The notes: generated by a model not told the origin, from the letters alone. A DNA stretch of 64,000 nt from Sycobia sp. Sy_11 (GCA_018907035.1 JACCIC010000015.1:3416001-3480000); one strand, 5' to 3'. Positions 40,301 to 53,966 are shown, numbered from the stretch's first letter. A program made the numbers and translations.

Positions 40301-42015
40301 AAAGAAGTATTTTTTGGATTTTGGCAAACAATTTTTTTAAGATTTACACTGATAAGGAGATGATCCGATATATGGGTAATGGACTTAGTCCAGCTCAATA
40401 GATTTGATTCAGAAATGATTAAAGTTTTAATGCTTAGCAATGTGCAATAGTTAAAATATGATACATTCTTACTTGCATTCTTCTAATTGAATTGGACATA
40501 ATGTATAGTCAGAAAACTTTTCTAAATGTAAATGCGTGTACTATTCGCGCAGCATTTAAAAAAAATACAATTTTTTGGATAAATTAAATTAACTTTGGTT
40601 CAATTGAATTTGCTCATGACGAGTCGTGTTTCGAAACATATATACTTCTTTATATCAATCTGGACAAAAAAGTTTACATATTACTCTACTTTATCTCTAT
40701 ATCTTCAATGATGCGAAAAATATTTATTGTCGCAATTTATTGTCTATCTCAGCTAGCTTTTTAAAAAATAAGTACTTACTAAATATATGAGGAGAACAAT
40801 ACAAACTGTAACATATTTAACCAAAATATATTTTTAGATTAAGACAAATACTATCATTCGCAAAATACAATAGTTATTTTTTGGATTATCTACTTCAATT
40901 GGCAAATGTTATTTTAGTTATTTTAGTATAAATTTATATTTATGCTTAGATGTATGGAAATAGAAACATGAAATATAATCTACACTTTAAAAGCACCTAG
41001 TGATATTTTGGAATGGAAACAAAAGCAAAAGCTTAATTAAGTTATCAGCTACTATGTAAATTCGACTTGAGTATTATGAAACGTCTAAATATAAATAGAT
41101 TTATATTAGTAATAGCGTAGTTAGCGAGTTATTGGAACGTGGCTTATCACTTTTATTAAGCTCGAATTTCTAAATGTAGATGCAAATAGTTCTGCAGAAG
41201 CGATGTCACGATATAGTATGCATATTCTGCAATTGTCTTGAATTGCATAAAGTAGGTATAGAATATGGATGGTTTCTTGAATTGCTCCCAATGATGTCAG
41301 AATAAATTGCTCAGAATCAATCTGTAAAATCTTGGATAACATCGAAAAAGTGAAAACAATACAATACATAGATAGAGCTGAAAACATCGATAAAGCTGTT
41401 ACTAGGATTTAGTTTTGATCTATAAAGAATTTGAGCGTGGATACTTGTCTATGTACTGAGCAAAAATAGCCGCGTGTTACTTAAAGCTTCCATATGAAAG
41501 AAGAAGGTTAGACGCTTTGATTAATTATTGCTGGTTCATAAAAAATGCACTAATTCCTTTCATTTTTTCCATATTTAATTAAGGAATAAAATTATATTAA
41601 TACTATATCCAAGGAAAATGAAAGAGTGCCTTAGATTCGTTGATGTCACGCGGAATGTACATAATACAATGATTTATCCTAATGAATAAGACTTGGGAAA
41701 ATCTAGATGTAACCGATAGAGTAAACATATACACAGAATACCTATAGCCCCATTTATTAAAATACATTTCCAGTTCCAAATCGGAGCTACTCTTGGATTT
41801 ACCTATACAGATCACTATTCTTTTCCCTCAATAATTTATTCATTGTAAAGTTCGTCTTTCATAAAAGCATAAACCAAAGTACAAACATTTTTATTTGGCT
41901 AATGCATAAGCATTTTACGATTTTACGATTTTAATAATTAAGATTACATACCATTGTTCACGGAAAATGTATTCACAATCACAAGAACAACAAAAAGAAA
42001 ATTACAATAAATCAT
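37349..42015 (-). CDS. Serine protease homologue, array copy 4 (inactive S1)
   Basis: Exons 41952-42015, 39794-40113, 38199-38513 and 37349-37558 (909 nt, 302 residues) have consensus splice ends and phases 1, 0, 0. The signal peptide starts MIYCNFLF. The domain starts at IVGG (residue 28) after Thr-Glu-Glu. The triad positions are Arg74 (STARCF), Asp123 (SNDIAV) and Ile236 (GDIGAPL). A Cys appears at residue 59 (FVCNSVII), one place from the lost C42, and could pair again with Cys75; other copies have Gly there. Intron 2 contains a MITE about 74 bases from the exon 2 donor, and intron 1 carries a possible LINE fragment. Otherwise it is intact and should encode a secreted pseudoprotease. Confidence 0.9.
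39304..39720. mobile_element. MITE-like element, family member 1
   Basis: A non-coding element of about 417 bases with terminal inverted repeats of roughly 110 bases (39304-39410 and 39609-39720). The arms share TTTTGAA near the outer ends, and TTATACTAAAATAATGACAG and CAGTCAGACTA further in, with few mismatches in the inner half. It is inserted in intron 2 of copy 4. The shorter copy at 54261-54428 shows this is a repeat family. No target-site duplication could be settled by eye. Confidence 0.8.
40216..40440 (-). mobile_element. Possible LINE endonuclease fragment
   Basis: A minus-strand frame of 74 codons contains THISDHLLISVNLKK. This resembles the SDH motif that closes the apurinic-type endonuclease domain of non-LTR retrotransposons. 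No other LINE motif is visible near it in the right order. It would be a decayed fragment in intron 1 of copy 4. Confidence 0.3.
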
Positions 42016-42064
42016 GCTATATACAATATAAATAACAATAAAATTTAGTCACTATAATAATTAT

Positions 42065-42084
42065 AAAGCAATATAGACTGTATT

Positions 42085-42090
<6 letters not shown>
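42065..42090 (-). promoter_or_regulatory. Core promoter of copy 4
   Basis: The minus strand reads TATATAAATA, then CTATATTGCTTTA, about 50-75 bases before the ATG at 42015, the same arrangement as the other copies. Confidence 0.6.
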
Positions 42091-42091
<1 letters not shown>

Positions 42092-42131
<40 letters not shown>

Positions 42132-42181
42132 ATATATGTATATATACTGAAATATGTATACATATACTGATATACACACAC

Positions 42182-42226
<45 letters not shown>
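42092..42226. repeat. Two (TA)n tracts upstream of copy 4
   Basis: AT tracts at 42092-42129 and 42185-42226 are separated by a degenerate TA/CA stretch. They lie between the core promoter and the upstream element. Confidence 0.95.
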
Positions 42227-42228
<2 letters not shown>

Positions 42229-42259
42229 CTCGTAAATATAAAGGTGTCGTATATATTAT

Positions 42260-42280
42260 GTCTATTTACATAATATATTC
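42260..42280 (-). promoter_or_regulatory. Conserved upstream element of copy 4
   Basis: Plus-strand GTCTATTTACATAATATATTC matches the copy 2 element at all but one position (A for G in ATTTGCAT). Confidence 0.4.
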
Positions 42281-43251
42281 ATAGATTATAATTTGTATTT
42301 TTTTTATACAAAAGCTGATACAACATTACCTGAGTAGATTTGAATTTGTTCCGAAAAAGTATTAAAATGAAATAATATTTCCATTTCATACGAAATAAGA
42401 TAATATAACATTAATTTCAAGAATAATGACGATAATCCATTGCGTATTTATTCATATTTTGAAATAATGAGTCAGTCAACAATATTAAATTATATTGAGT
42501 CTAGAGTAATAAAATCTGTCCTCATCTCTTTTTAGAACTGCAGCTAGCTGCTAAGTTTTATTAGATAAAGAGGAAATAAATTGAAATCGATTTCTAAAGA
42601 GTCCTGTGGCTTGATATAACTTTCCAGCTAGATAAAAAGTAAATGATTATCGAAACAAATGCTCAAAAAATAAATGAGACTGTATAAGCATCCGAACCGA
42701 AGAAGAGATCAATGCCCGAGAAAAAACATTAAATTATTTTTTCCAGATGTATTGGTTTAATACTCTATTACGCTGCAGTTTTTTGTGCGTTAAATTAACA
42801 ATTACATACATCTCGAGCTTTATATTCTCATTATGTATTATTTAACATCATTTATACTATAACATCACGGAAATGCATTACGTTATAAACAAAAATTTAC
42901 GTAATATTTAATGATGAGAAAAAAATTTAAATAGCTTGAATCTGTCAATAACCAATAATCAACGTCTTCATAAATAAAAATGTCAATTTAGCAATTGGAG
43001 AACTTCCGACAAGGTCTATATTCTAGACCCAATTGAAAAAAATACGATGTGGATTTTATTCGATGTAGTTTACAAAATTAGGTAACATAGCTCTCTCGCT
43101 TTACTCCTGAGCTAACGTTGGCTTTGTACACAATGAGTAACTATATCAAATATGTCTCACAATATACTATTAATTTATTGCAATGTCAAAAAATCTATAG
43201 CTCCAATACAGTATTTATTTGGTTTCAATAGGATATAACCTTATAAGGAAC

Positions 43252-43315
43252 ACTATGATCTAGTAGTAGGATGCGTACCTGGCAATCGAGAGATCCCAAG
43301 TTCATATCTGGTCGT
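43252..43315 (+). repeat. tRNA-derived relic
   Basis: The plus strand reads a box A-like CTAGTAGTAGGATGCG, then AATCGAGAGATCCCAAG, and a box B-like AGTTCATATC with one mismatch to GTTCRANNC. The order and spacing are tRNA-like, but the box B change makes a working tRNA unlikely. A SINE head is more likely. Confidence 0.4.
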
Positions 43316-45009
43316 TTCCATCCCAGTTTTTTCGTCACTATTCGCTTGAGAATGACGACATTTGAAAAAATATACAGATGAAAATTAGAATTTTCCCGAG
43401 GATTGAAAAGTACAGAAAAAAACCGGGATGGTAGACAAACCGGACGTGTGGTTCCTACTGATACAAAGCTGTAATCCCTCCAACTACGGAAGGTGTTTTC
43501 CAGGCCATGTGCTGTATGTGATTGCAGTGATAGTCGTCAAAGTTTCCCAGTTCCTGTAAATATATTAATAGGTAAAAGCTTTAGAAGCCAAGCATCGGAT
43601 AATTCAATGGACGATTTGACTGAAGCCACCTAACCAAGTACCAGAAATGAATTTGCCCTCCTCATCCCCTGGGAGACGACTTGAATGCGCCCTTGATTTA
43701 TATATCGAACCTCTTAGGCCCTCTCTTTATAAGTGTGCCAGACTGGAAAGTTGTAAATTAATGTGGTCGTCAAAATCAACGATAAAGGCTTTCGAGAGAT
43801 ATAAGATTCAGAATATAGAATATGAGAACAAAATTATATTAAGACAAAGGACAGTAATTTAGAGGTATATAGAAAAATTCAGTGCAAGCCTTGATTATAA
43901 TTATTGTTTATATCCATCAACTCTAATACCATGTGATTTAAAATAATATAAAATAAATGAATATATGAATTGCAAAAAATTGCGACATATACGTATCACA
44001 TTCAGAAGATAAATATTTACAGATATTATTCAATAGCAATAGATATGTCAACTGCGCTAATCTACAGTGCCAATTATATTTATTTTTACTCAAGAAGTAT
44101 GTTCAAGAGCAGGTTTGAAAGTACAAATAATTGGGTGATATTCGTGTGTTCCAGTACTATTAGTTGGATAGAAAATGTGAAATGGAACCTTAAAGAGTTC
44201 AGACTTATCTAATTGGTACGAAAAACTTATGGTCTGTAACAACGTTATTTTCAAATTTAAAGACCTGTCGGATAAGACAATGTTAATACCGTACTCTTTA
44301 CATGTAGAAAGTGAATGCTCGTCTCATGAGCTGCACTTGTATCAGAGCAACAAAAACGGTTATATCACTTTTGACCCGACTAAGAGTGCTCATGAGTTGC
44401 TTAAAAGCAAGTTTTGTAAGTAAGTGCCTGAAAGTTATAGCAAGTGTCAAGCTTATAGCAAATCTCAGAGATCAGAGTTGCATAATATTTTAACGCAAGT
44501 AATTCTTTTGGGTCAATAATAATAGTAAGTTTTATAAATTAAGCTAATTTAAGATCAAATAATTTAAAAGATTTATTAAGAAAAAATAGTAAATGAATTG
44601 CAAAATTAAGATACAAAACAATCTCTTGTAAATATATAATAACAAAAAGTATATCATCTCCTTTTCATCATTTCATCATCATCATCATTAACATTATCAT
44701 ACCTATACTTATAGTTATACTTACTATTGTATCCTACCACACGCGCTTCTGTTTGTACGCGATAAGCAAAAAACTATCGAACCTATTGCTGTGAAATTCG
44801 AAGTGTAGATTCTACACTATCTTACTATAGAGAATGTTTTCTGTTAAAAATAAAATTAATTTAATTATTACATTATAATTATACTACTTCCAAGCTGAAA
44901 GAGAAGATGCTAGCAAATGTATAATGATAATATTGACAGGTTAGCTATTACTATTATTACCATAGCATAATTCCCAAATATTTCATAAAGAAATTAGGAA
45001 TAGGAATAA

Positions 45010-45013
<4 letters not shown>

Positions 45014-45068
<55 letters not shown>
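45014..45068. repeat. (TA)n microsatellite
   Basis: AT tract of about 55 bases. Confidence 0.96.
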
Positions 45069-45070
<2 letters not shown>

Positions 45071-46322
45071 TCAATTCCGAAAATTTAGTAATAATAAATG
45101 TCAATTGAGTATAAAAGACATTTTTTCGATACAAATAATAATTTCTATATGGTTCAATTAACGGTAGGAATTTCTCAAATAATATTAGTATAAATATTGA
45201 TCATCAGTAAGTACTGAACAATTTGATTTTAACAATAAAAGAATAATGTCTCTATACATTTAAAACATATGGATATAAATAATAGAATAGAGTTATTTAA
45301 CATATCAGTTAACAGTTAATAAGTTTTAATAGAAAAGCATAGATTAGATTAATATGTAGAACAAGGAAGCTTAAATATGTAATACTTTATATGATAAAAA
45401 ACAAAAAAGTCATGCTTATGTCACTATAAATGTTAAATATGAAAAGGATAAAAATAATATCAACAAAAAGCAGTAGAAATTTGTTGAGATAGAAAATATT
45501 AATGCGAGGATAATTAAAATTTGTAAGGTATACATATTATAAATATAAGTGTGTAAATTCTAAAATCATTGATATATCCTAACGTAAAGATAAAAATAAA
45601 AGCAATTTTTCGAACTTCTACATTTCCTGAACGTTTTTCATATATTACAACCCGTAAATAATTTTCAAAAGAATTTCACAAGATTTGTGAAGAGGTAATT
45701 TTCCGATTAAAAATTTTGAACGACTTTCTATCGTCAATAACTTCGCATTAAAGAATTATCATTAAGAACGTAATAATAAAAGATTTTAAAATCTACTCAT
45801 CATATATAATGTTTTTTTAAACGTATTATTTAATCAGCAATGTTCAACTAATAATAGTGAATAAAAAATAATAATATTTTTATCAAAAATACATAGGCGC
45901 TGGCTTTTCAGAAAATCTTGAATCCATCTCGAGATATTGAAATAAAAATGATGAATTATTTATCGGATTTCTACTCATACGTAAAGCTACAGTAAAATCA
46001 TATTAAGTCGAAACATCCTTTCTCTGTGAGTTTATTATGAATATAGAAATAATAATTAGTTTACTTATATGAGAACGCTCTACATAGGAAAATATTCAAT
46101 ACTAACCGATTCCACAAATAATGTCAACTACTACAAGAAACATTTTACGTGTAGGGTACTTCATTCTTATTTATACTGTTATAAATACATTCAAGTAAAA
46201 TACGTATTTTTATGAAAAGAACAAGCGTAATAAACAATGTAATTATTATCAAATAAAGAACCTTTTAATAATTTAACATTATATTATACATTATATTATA
46301 TTATTACTTTACAAAATAAATT

Positions 46323-49300
46323 TTACTCCCAAAATTGAGGAACATGTGGATAATTTTGACAAACTTTCGTTCCTTCTATAAAGTTTCCACTTATAATTCC
46401 TTTAAGAAAAGACGTAAAATACGAGACCTTCGTATATATAGCACCATAGTTGGTATCGTCACAGGTCGGATTATGTTTACTTGCGATTCCCTATAACTTT
46501 ATTGTCAAACTGAAGCGGAGAGCCCGTATCCAGCTGTAAAAATAATTTTATCAATAAGTAGTTATTTGGTAAAAAAGACGTTCACGGCGTGCACGAGGAT
46601 GCTATTGAATGAAAATCAAAACAGCAGTCATGAGTACACCGATAGTAACGGAGTTTAAACGAAGCGAAACAATTGTAACTCAATGCATAAAAGAGATTAA
46701 ATAAAAGTAAATTTTCAAATCGATTAACTTTTCTCAATAATAGTAATACATATATGAACTTTAGAAACATAACTATTACAGCAGCAACAAATGTCGGTTT
46801 TCTTATCGCATTTAATTTTTATTATTTAACTCCACTCTTTATGATTGTTCGCCATTTCAATATCATACAGTGAATTATACCTTGAGATTTTAGCAGCCTC
46901 AGATTCAGCAATGTAATGAAAGCTTAAAGTACTAGTATTAACACTACTTCTGAAAGTGAAGTTTTTTTTTACAGCAGATGCATTTGTCAATACTCTTTCG
47001 ATGACGGAAAGAAAATTCCATGATTTATCTTTTGTACTCTCCATTCTACTATAATAAGCATTAGCATTACCATCAGTAGTATTCGTATAGCAGGTGAGAT
47101 TTGAAAGGGTGCAAAATTTCTGCTATTTTATGTCACGATGCTGATATTTCTCCATTTCTAAAAGTGACTTCAACAGTTATAGATGTCATACCAATGCTGA
47201 CAAAAACTCTCACTTACTATCGAGTCCTCGATTCTAATCTAATTACTCAGATACAAGGTTGATAATATGGTCAAAATTAGATTGTCATAATACGCACGTT
47301 GAACTCGTCACAGTTAAATTCTTTTATCGTACTGTGCTTATACCTAGTTAAATCTGTCTTAGACACAACAGTAATACTGTTGCACAGTTTCAACGCACCG
47401 TGTCTATAAATTCCACTTCCTTCCGAGATAGGCTGTTCGTCTTGTTCCTGATTCAATGCATGGAGAACAATGCAAATACCAACTGTTCTTCTATAACGTT
47501 GTTTATATACAAATATTGTTATTAGTGGTATTGTAGCCTAACAATATAATACGGAAGCTCGCAGCGACAGCTCTGCGATTAGTTATAAACGAGCCAAATT
47601 CTGACAATGACACGCTAACTTAGATAAAGACAAACACGCCTTTGCCACAATGGTGTCTTCTCGTCAATTTTTCTTCAAAACTACATCAAAATCTCGACGT
47701 ATTTTCTACATGCCAATATTCTGGAGTACTATCCTAAGTTATAATATAGCTTAGTTGTCATTGACAGTCGAGTGTGATGACAAAACGCAAAAAATCATCT
47801 TTAAATACAAACATTTTATATTTTGGCATAATTTTATACTGTATACACTAATATCTGAAGGGCCATCTATAATTCGATCGAATCTAACTACTAAATGCAA
47901 TAGTCAAAAAACTGCTGCTCCGATCCGATTGCACAACGTTATTTTCGCTTGGGAGAATAATGTCTGTGCACCTACGGATTATTTCTTGGATTTAGCACGC
48001 TGTGTGCTCTACCTCTAATGTGTCATCATCTATATTGCACACGAAGATTAGGTACTTTCCAAAGATAGATTAGATTTCCCGCTTCCGATCTCGAAACATC
48101 CCAACAACAAAAAATTCATTTAAACTGTTACTCATACAGACTGCTATCTTTACAGATTAATATTTATCTATTTTTATCATTGTTTAATCTACTTAAAAAG
48201 TTAAGTAACAACATATCCGCGATATATATATAAAAGTGCTTATCCGCGATTTACGAATTTATTTTTCTCATTTCGATTGAATTACTTTTTCATACAAGTG
48301 GTAGAAACTTCTTCTAAAAAGACTTACCAGACAAATACCTCGAGCTGGATTTTGCTGATCAGGCGTCATTACGCCACAAAATGAATTTGAAATCTGTGTA
48401 TTCGTGTAGTCTTCTAAGCATTTTGACACAGATTGAATCGTAACAAATGCATATGTTAATAATTGCTCACGCCTATCATGTAGGCGTATCCGCTCCCTAT
48501 TTTCATAAAAAATTGGATCATTAGTTGTATTAAGTCCAAAGCCAGCTACATCTCCAGTTAGATCATAAAACGTTTCATCATGTTCCGGTATTTGAAGTGC
48601 CATTAAATTCAATCCATCCAAATCCAAACGTTCTTTTAACTAGGAAATCAAATACACGATAAAACATGAATTATTTGTATTGAGTAAATGTTATTAGTTG
48701 CTACAAATAATCTAATTTTTAATTTTAACAATCAATTTAAGAAGATTTGATATATATTCAATAATAACACCTTGACAACAAAATGTAAATTAAAGATTAT
48801 TTTTGAGAAAGTTATTTTACATCACGTCAAAATCTCAATAACAGTATGATTTTTCAGCTGACACAATCTGTATTATCGTCGAACACTATCATACCAATTA
48901 ATTATTGACCTCCTGAGATTTTCCTCGGTTCACTCAGGCTTAAACTGCCTTAACAAGTAAACACTCAACTTCCACAGCAATGATGAAATATACTATGAGT
49001 AATCATTACACGAATCACTAATTTTGCAGAAATTTAAGGATATACTTTAAAAGCAAACGTATGTTAAAGAGGCAGATTTATCAATCTGCTGCGCCTATTA
49101 ATTCTTTGATCCTTTCGTACAAAATGAAAATGTCAATTTCAGATGAATAGTCCCTGCTTAATATTACGCAGTAATACAACATAGTAGATAAAGAAAAACT
49201 TTTTGAATTCTGAATTAATTCGATTATTAATATTTATTTTACCCTTGCCACTGCTATGTCATATAGATTTGCCATACTGTTCGTCAGGTAAGTATAGATG

Positions 49301-50203
49301 CTTGCAATATCTCTTAAAATAAGGTTTTTAGCTGCCAATCCAAATTGACCTACGACTGCGAAAAATGTTTGTTTCTTCAATTTATTCTTACCACCTAGGA
49401 AGCACCTCGCTGTAGATAATATTAAATTAGGACTAATAATAGTACCACCGCCCAGTAAATGAGTGCTAGGAGTAGTGTTGTATTTCCCTACTATTGCCGC
49501 TATATATCTATAACTTTCAGGATATATGTCAAAGCCACCTACGATTTCTTCCGCCATATAGGCTAAAGCTAAGAACAAAAAATATAATTAAAATAATAAG
49601 GAAATTTCTGAAGAATGTAACATAATAATAAACCTAAGTTAATAATTCATTATAAATGAATATGATCGTTGTATGCGGTTTCATCAATCGCAAAATTTTT
49701 TTTATGCATTTATACAATTCTGTGACTAAAAAATGCAATTTGCTTATTATGTAAACTTATGTGTTGAAAATTTTCATTTTAAAATTTCAATGTAGAGTTG
49801 GAAAAACTGAAATTGTTCGAACACGCTTTTGCTTTGTGAAGAATCTGTACATTTTTTGAAAGCTGGTGAACCCATAAAAACATAGAAATAAAAGACTTCA
49901 CAAAAAATATTGATTTAAAAATCTAACGTTAATGAAAAATTCCGGGCCGTATGGTTGCGAGATGAACTCATCACAATCAGAGGAGTAAAAATCTACACAA
50001 ATACGAGCATTATCGACGTTTCAAGTTTAAATTTAAATTTCATTATTTTTTATAATTATTTAAAAGGACAATGTGGCAATTACAAAAACTATTATTTGTA
50101 TGTCAAATACATAGAATAGAATAAATTATTAATACCTACCATGATCAATCAAAAAGATACTTGCAATTAAATGTGAAATCGACAATAGCTTACAATGAAT
50201 CAT
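46323..50203 (-). pseudogene. Serine protease homologue, array copy 5, frameshifted
   Basis: Exons 50140-50203, 49243-49568 and 48328-48639 are open and correctly bordered, giving a signal peptide (MIHCKLLS start), IVGG at residue 30 after Glu-Glu, Arg76 (STARCF) and Asp125 (YDIAVAR). Exon 4 (46323-46533) has one extra base in a CCC run near 46489-46491, so translation ends at 46477 (exon 4 part 46477-46533, 252 residues in all). The start of exon 4 is also altered: the usual GD-x-G reads LDTG, so the oxyanion-hole Gly193 is lost too. The downstream coding part persists out of frame to a stop at 46323. C220 and the C-terminal tail would be missing. It is probably a young pseudogene; a truncated protein or an assembly error in a homopolymer are alternatives. 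Confidence 0.8.
46826..47122 (-). other. Unrecognised open frame in copy 5 intron 3
   Basis: About 98 codons are open on the minus strand, from just after a TAG to a stop at 46826, with a Met 72 codons from the end. The sequence is Ser/Asn-rich and matches no family I know. Chance open frames of this size occur elsewhere in this A+T-rich window, so it is not claimed as a gene. Confidence 0.2.
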
Positions 50204-50254
50204 ATTATCACCTTATATTTTCGATAAAATTGAGTTGACTATAAAGTAATTATT

Positions 50255-50279
50255 AAGTAATATAATTTTTATATATATT
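50255..50279 (-). promoter_or_regulatory. Core promoter of copy 5
   Basis: The minus strand reads ATATATAAAAATTATATTACTTAA about 52-76 bases before the ATG, with the ATATTACTT variant shared with copy 6. The promoter looks intact although exon 4 is frameshifted. Confidence 0.6.
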
Positions 50280-53200
50280 ATAGTCATTTATAATTATTAT
50301 TCATTTACAAAGATAAGCAAGATATCTCTTAATGCTTCTCACATAATATAATCATATCTTCTAATATGTTCTTCGTTTATAGATGAACAAATACCATATA
50401 ATAATCAATTAATTCAAAAGAGATTCACTAGAAATATGGCAATACCACAACCTTTTTTAAATTAATAATATTTTTATGAAATATACGAAATAGTAAATTT
50501 CATAACAAGGGACGTAGATGGAAAACATTGTTCCTTGGTTTAAAAAATATTATTACTGAAATGATTTTTGCTTTTAACGAGGTCAACTATTTAATTAAAA
50601 AGAAATTGATTATTTAAATACTTAAAGTAAATTTTATTTATGGTAATATATTTGAATATAGAAATAAAAAGTAAAGAAATTACGGATAAAATAAATGGTA
50701 CTATGGACTATATTTCTGCACTTTTTTTAAATTAATGTAAGGTTTTAGAGTATGTTTCAGCGTTTTCTTCAGTCAAAGAATCTTAAGATGTCAGTGAATC
50801 AAGAAAATCATCTTATAGTTTACGAAAAAATTTGAAACATCAGATATAAAAAATCATATCTCAAATGTTTACCCTGAAAGGAACATTATAATATGGTATT
50901 TTCATCGCCGTCTTGCCTTAGATCTCCATCTAATTATAAACTTTTATAACATATTTCTTATTCTCAAAGCAAATAGTGAACGACCGTGTTCATATTCCAT
51001 ATGATAAGTGGATGACTCCGATTAAAGAGGCAGCTAATACTTACTTTAATAAAACTGAATTGTTAATTAATCATTGGAAAGTACATTAGATATTTTTGTT
51101 TTTAAATTTTTATAAATTTATCTGTGAGGTTAGTCTTAAAATAAGCGATTGCGATGAAGAACAGAAATAATGTATTATTATAGGTTTCATAACACTCAGT
51201 TAACGTAAATTGCGTAGTCACTTAATGATATATTTTAGTGCTGCGTTTTTACAAAGATATTATTCTTTTAAAGCCTTATGACATTAAGAAAAAATACAGT
51301 GGACCTAATGGATTTTACTTACCTTTAAGTTCAACACTATTTTACCCTGGCCTGGATGAAAATTCCTAATTTTGCCCATGCCACTGTTCGGGGTGAAAGT
51401 TAAAGCAAAATATACTCTGAATATAGCAGCAAAATCGAATGTTTGTAGATTTCGGACGGGGTATGATAAATTTGGAAAGCGAGGTACATGGACGACACCA
51501 CGCCACATGTACATGTAAGAATATCATAGTTTCATCTCCAATATATGCGCAATATACTACTTTCATTTGATCTGGGTCCAAAATATAGATTCTTATTATA
51601 ATGAACGAAGACTAGAAGTAAGACATTAGGTATTTGATAAAAAATTTTAAATACAAATTATACAAAAGCTTAACTAATTTGATGTTATATTAAGTACAAA
51701 GAAGTCGCGCTCAAGTGTCGTTGGCTGGTTTTATGTCTCTTACAACTCGTAAGGGGAATCTACAATGGCCAGGTAGCCAATCATTTTCATGTGGATTATT
51801 ATATACCCGGTTCATTATTATATACTCGTATTATATACTATTATTATTATAATAGTAAAAATGTATCCTATAGTATAATCATATAATAAATCGTGTATTC
51901 AAAATGTCAAAGAATTCGATCATTATATACTAAGCGAATAGAAATATAAAAAATTATTTCACATAGTATGTAATTAAAAAATAAATGTAAAGAAGCTTCA
52001 TGGAAACAAAAGAACGGAAACGGGTTCATTTTTTCATATTATTTGATACAATTCATATAGTACTGATTGGTTACCCGGTCACTATAGACTCCCCTTGTTA
52101 CTCCTCGACGAAGAGACATCAGCGACACTGCTCTTAACTAAGAACCGATAATACTATTATTATTTTCGATTCGCTTAGAGAACATATGTACAATATAATC
52201 AAACATGACAGAATCCACATGAACGAGTTGAAATGTTATATGTGAGATATAGAAGTCGCTGTAAAGTAAATTTCTTACCGCTGCGGACTTTACTTACGAA
52301 ACCAAATGCGTGTAACTAGGTTCGTAAAAAAGTCGTTTCGTATTGGCTTAGGGTTATTTTTTTCCTCTTGAGAACCGGAATCAAACGGCGAAGGTTCTAT
52401 TTCTAGGTTAGAATCAGAAAAAAAGTTTATGTCTTCTTCAATGTACCTGCGATTTTTGTCCTTTCTTATTTTAAGATCATAGTATTTCGTAAAAGTTTTA
52501 TAATTTTTTGGTTCATCAATCTATATTGACCTTATTACATCGATGCTAACGTCCATAAGTTTTGCTACTAATGTCGTATACTGTAGAGTATATGATGGAA
52601 ATAAAAATATATATGAAAATATGCCGCTAGACATTCTATAATATTAATAGGACTATATTTAAAGAATTAGAGGTTTTTTTCTAGTACTAAGTTCGCATTA
52701 AGTATGGATCCGACCATTCAAAAATATTTTCTTCCTTCAATTGAAATGTTCTTTGAATTATATTTTACGTATCTTCAAATATGATCTTAATTAGTTTTTT
52801 TCTCCTTCAGATGTTTGACTTTCGAAGTCGATTTTCAATTCTCAATTTACAAAGAGAATACGCAAAAAAATATACTTTTTCTAATACGGCTATTATACCA
52901 TTACGATTGTTTTAGCATGAAATATAGAATGCTCTTCTCGATTAAAAGTAAAGCATCTAGATGTATTACAAGCAAACCTTTATTTTCTGAAATGAGTACC
53001 AACTAGTTTCATTTTTTTGGTGAAACTGTAAAGTACACCAATTCACCATGAGAAGAACCATGAATTCTCATAAATTATTTCAGAAATAAAATTTTAATTA
53101 TTTCCAATGTTTTTAGCTATAAATAGTAAGTTATAACTATCTTTTAAATCGAGAGTTATAATAAAGTAACCTTGGAAAATTCAGTTTTTTACAAATCTTC

Positions 53201-53966
53201 TATCAACTAATTTGAAATGTTTTAATTGTGCGAATGCGTTCAGACACTTTTAATTTGAAATCAATCTATCTGCATCATCTAGTCTTAATGTCATGAAAAA
53301 TTTTTAATTAATGGATTTTTAATAGGTTGCTATTTTGAATAGCTCCTTTTCCGATTAGTAGTTCAATTTGAGCTGTTCTTCATTTTTATTTCTATCGAAG
53401 ATCAAGAAGGTTCTTGTGCTATGTGTTTAATAAATAATTGGCTTGATCTGGAATTTCAACTCCTTATATCCAAATCCAGATAACTGAATCTAACTATATT
53501 CATTTCCAGCTTTTTAAAAAATATATTTATCTACCTAATGGATTATTTACATCTCTCAAATTCTTTTCTAATGTTAGAAATCTAAAGCGACGTGAATAAC
53601 TTTCATCTCTGTAAATTACAGTGTTATCACTTTCTCCATTTGTTCCTCCTTTTCTTCAGCTGGCAAAAACGATTTTTTCAATTCTTTTTTTCATTTTCCA
53701 TGATAATTTTTCTTTTATGGAGATGTGTGTGTCTTGACGTGCACAAAAAAGAATAATAGCAACTTTTAACAAGTTTTACTTTAAACGTTACATATGGAGC
53801 ACATAATACAAACTTATCCTAATCTCAATACATTATAATAAAACGCGTATTTTAATTAAAAGCAAAAACGCTTTAAACAATGTATTTATTATTAATTAAA
53901 AAATTAAATAAAAAAGTAATAATTTATCATGTAGATATTATATATTATAATTTTACAAAATAAATT
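50280..53966. other. Intergenic DNA between copies 5 and 6
   Basis: A+T-rich with no further gene. About 50.3-52.3 kb is a diverged duplicate of 59.7-61.1 kb. Just left of the copy 6 stop codon, a TTTATT at about 53884-53889 gives a minus-strand AATAAA, a plausible polyadenylation signal for copy 6. Confidence 0.5.
51735..52117. mobile_element. Inverted-repeat element upstream of copy 5
   Basis: The arms 51735-51782 and 52064-52117 are inverted copies with several mismatches, both reading GTCTCT at the outer end, then AAGGGGARTCTA and GACC/GGCCAGGT. The equivalent duplicated DNA upstream of copy 6 (near 60.9 kb) lacks most of the interior, which suggests insertion or later excision. There is no coding frame. 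It is probably a MITE. Confidence 0.55.

Larger units (their letters stand above)
42281..46322. other. Intergenic DNA between copies 4 and 5
   Basis: Mostly A+T-rich. About 43250-44500 is more mixed in composition, with short plus-strand open frames that I do not recognise. A (CAT)n-like run lies near 44666-44690. A tRNA-like relic and a (TA)n tract are listed separately. Confidence 0.4.

Noticed and set aside
41121..41387. Minus-strand frame with an ASAELFAS word, considered as a LINE RNase H fragment
   Set aside because: Only one short word fits, and it would lie 5' of the possible endonuclease fragment at 40.2-40.4 kb, the wrong order for a single LINE.
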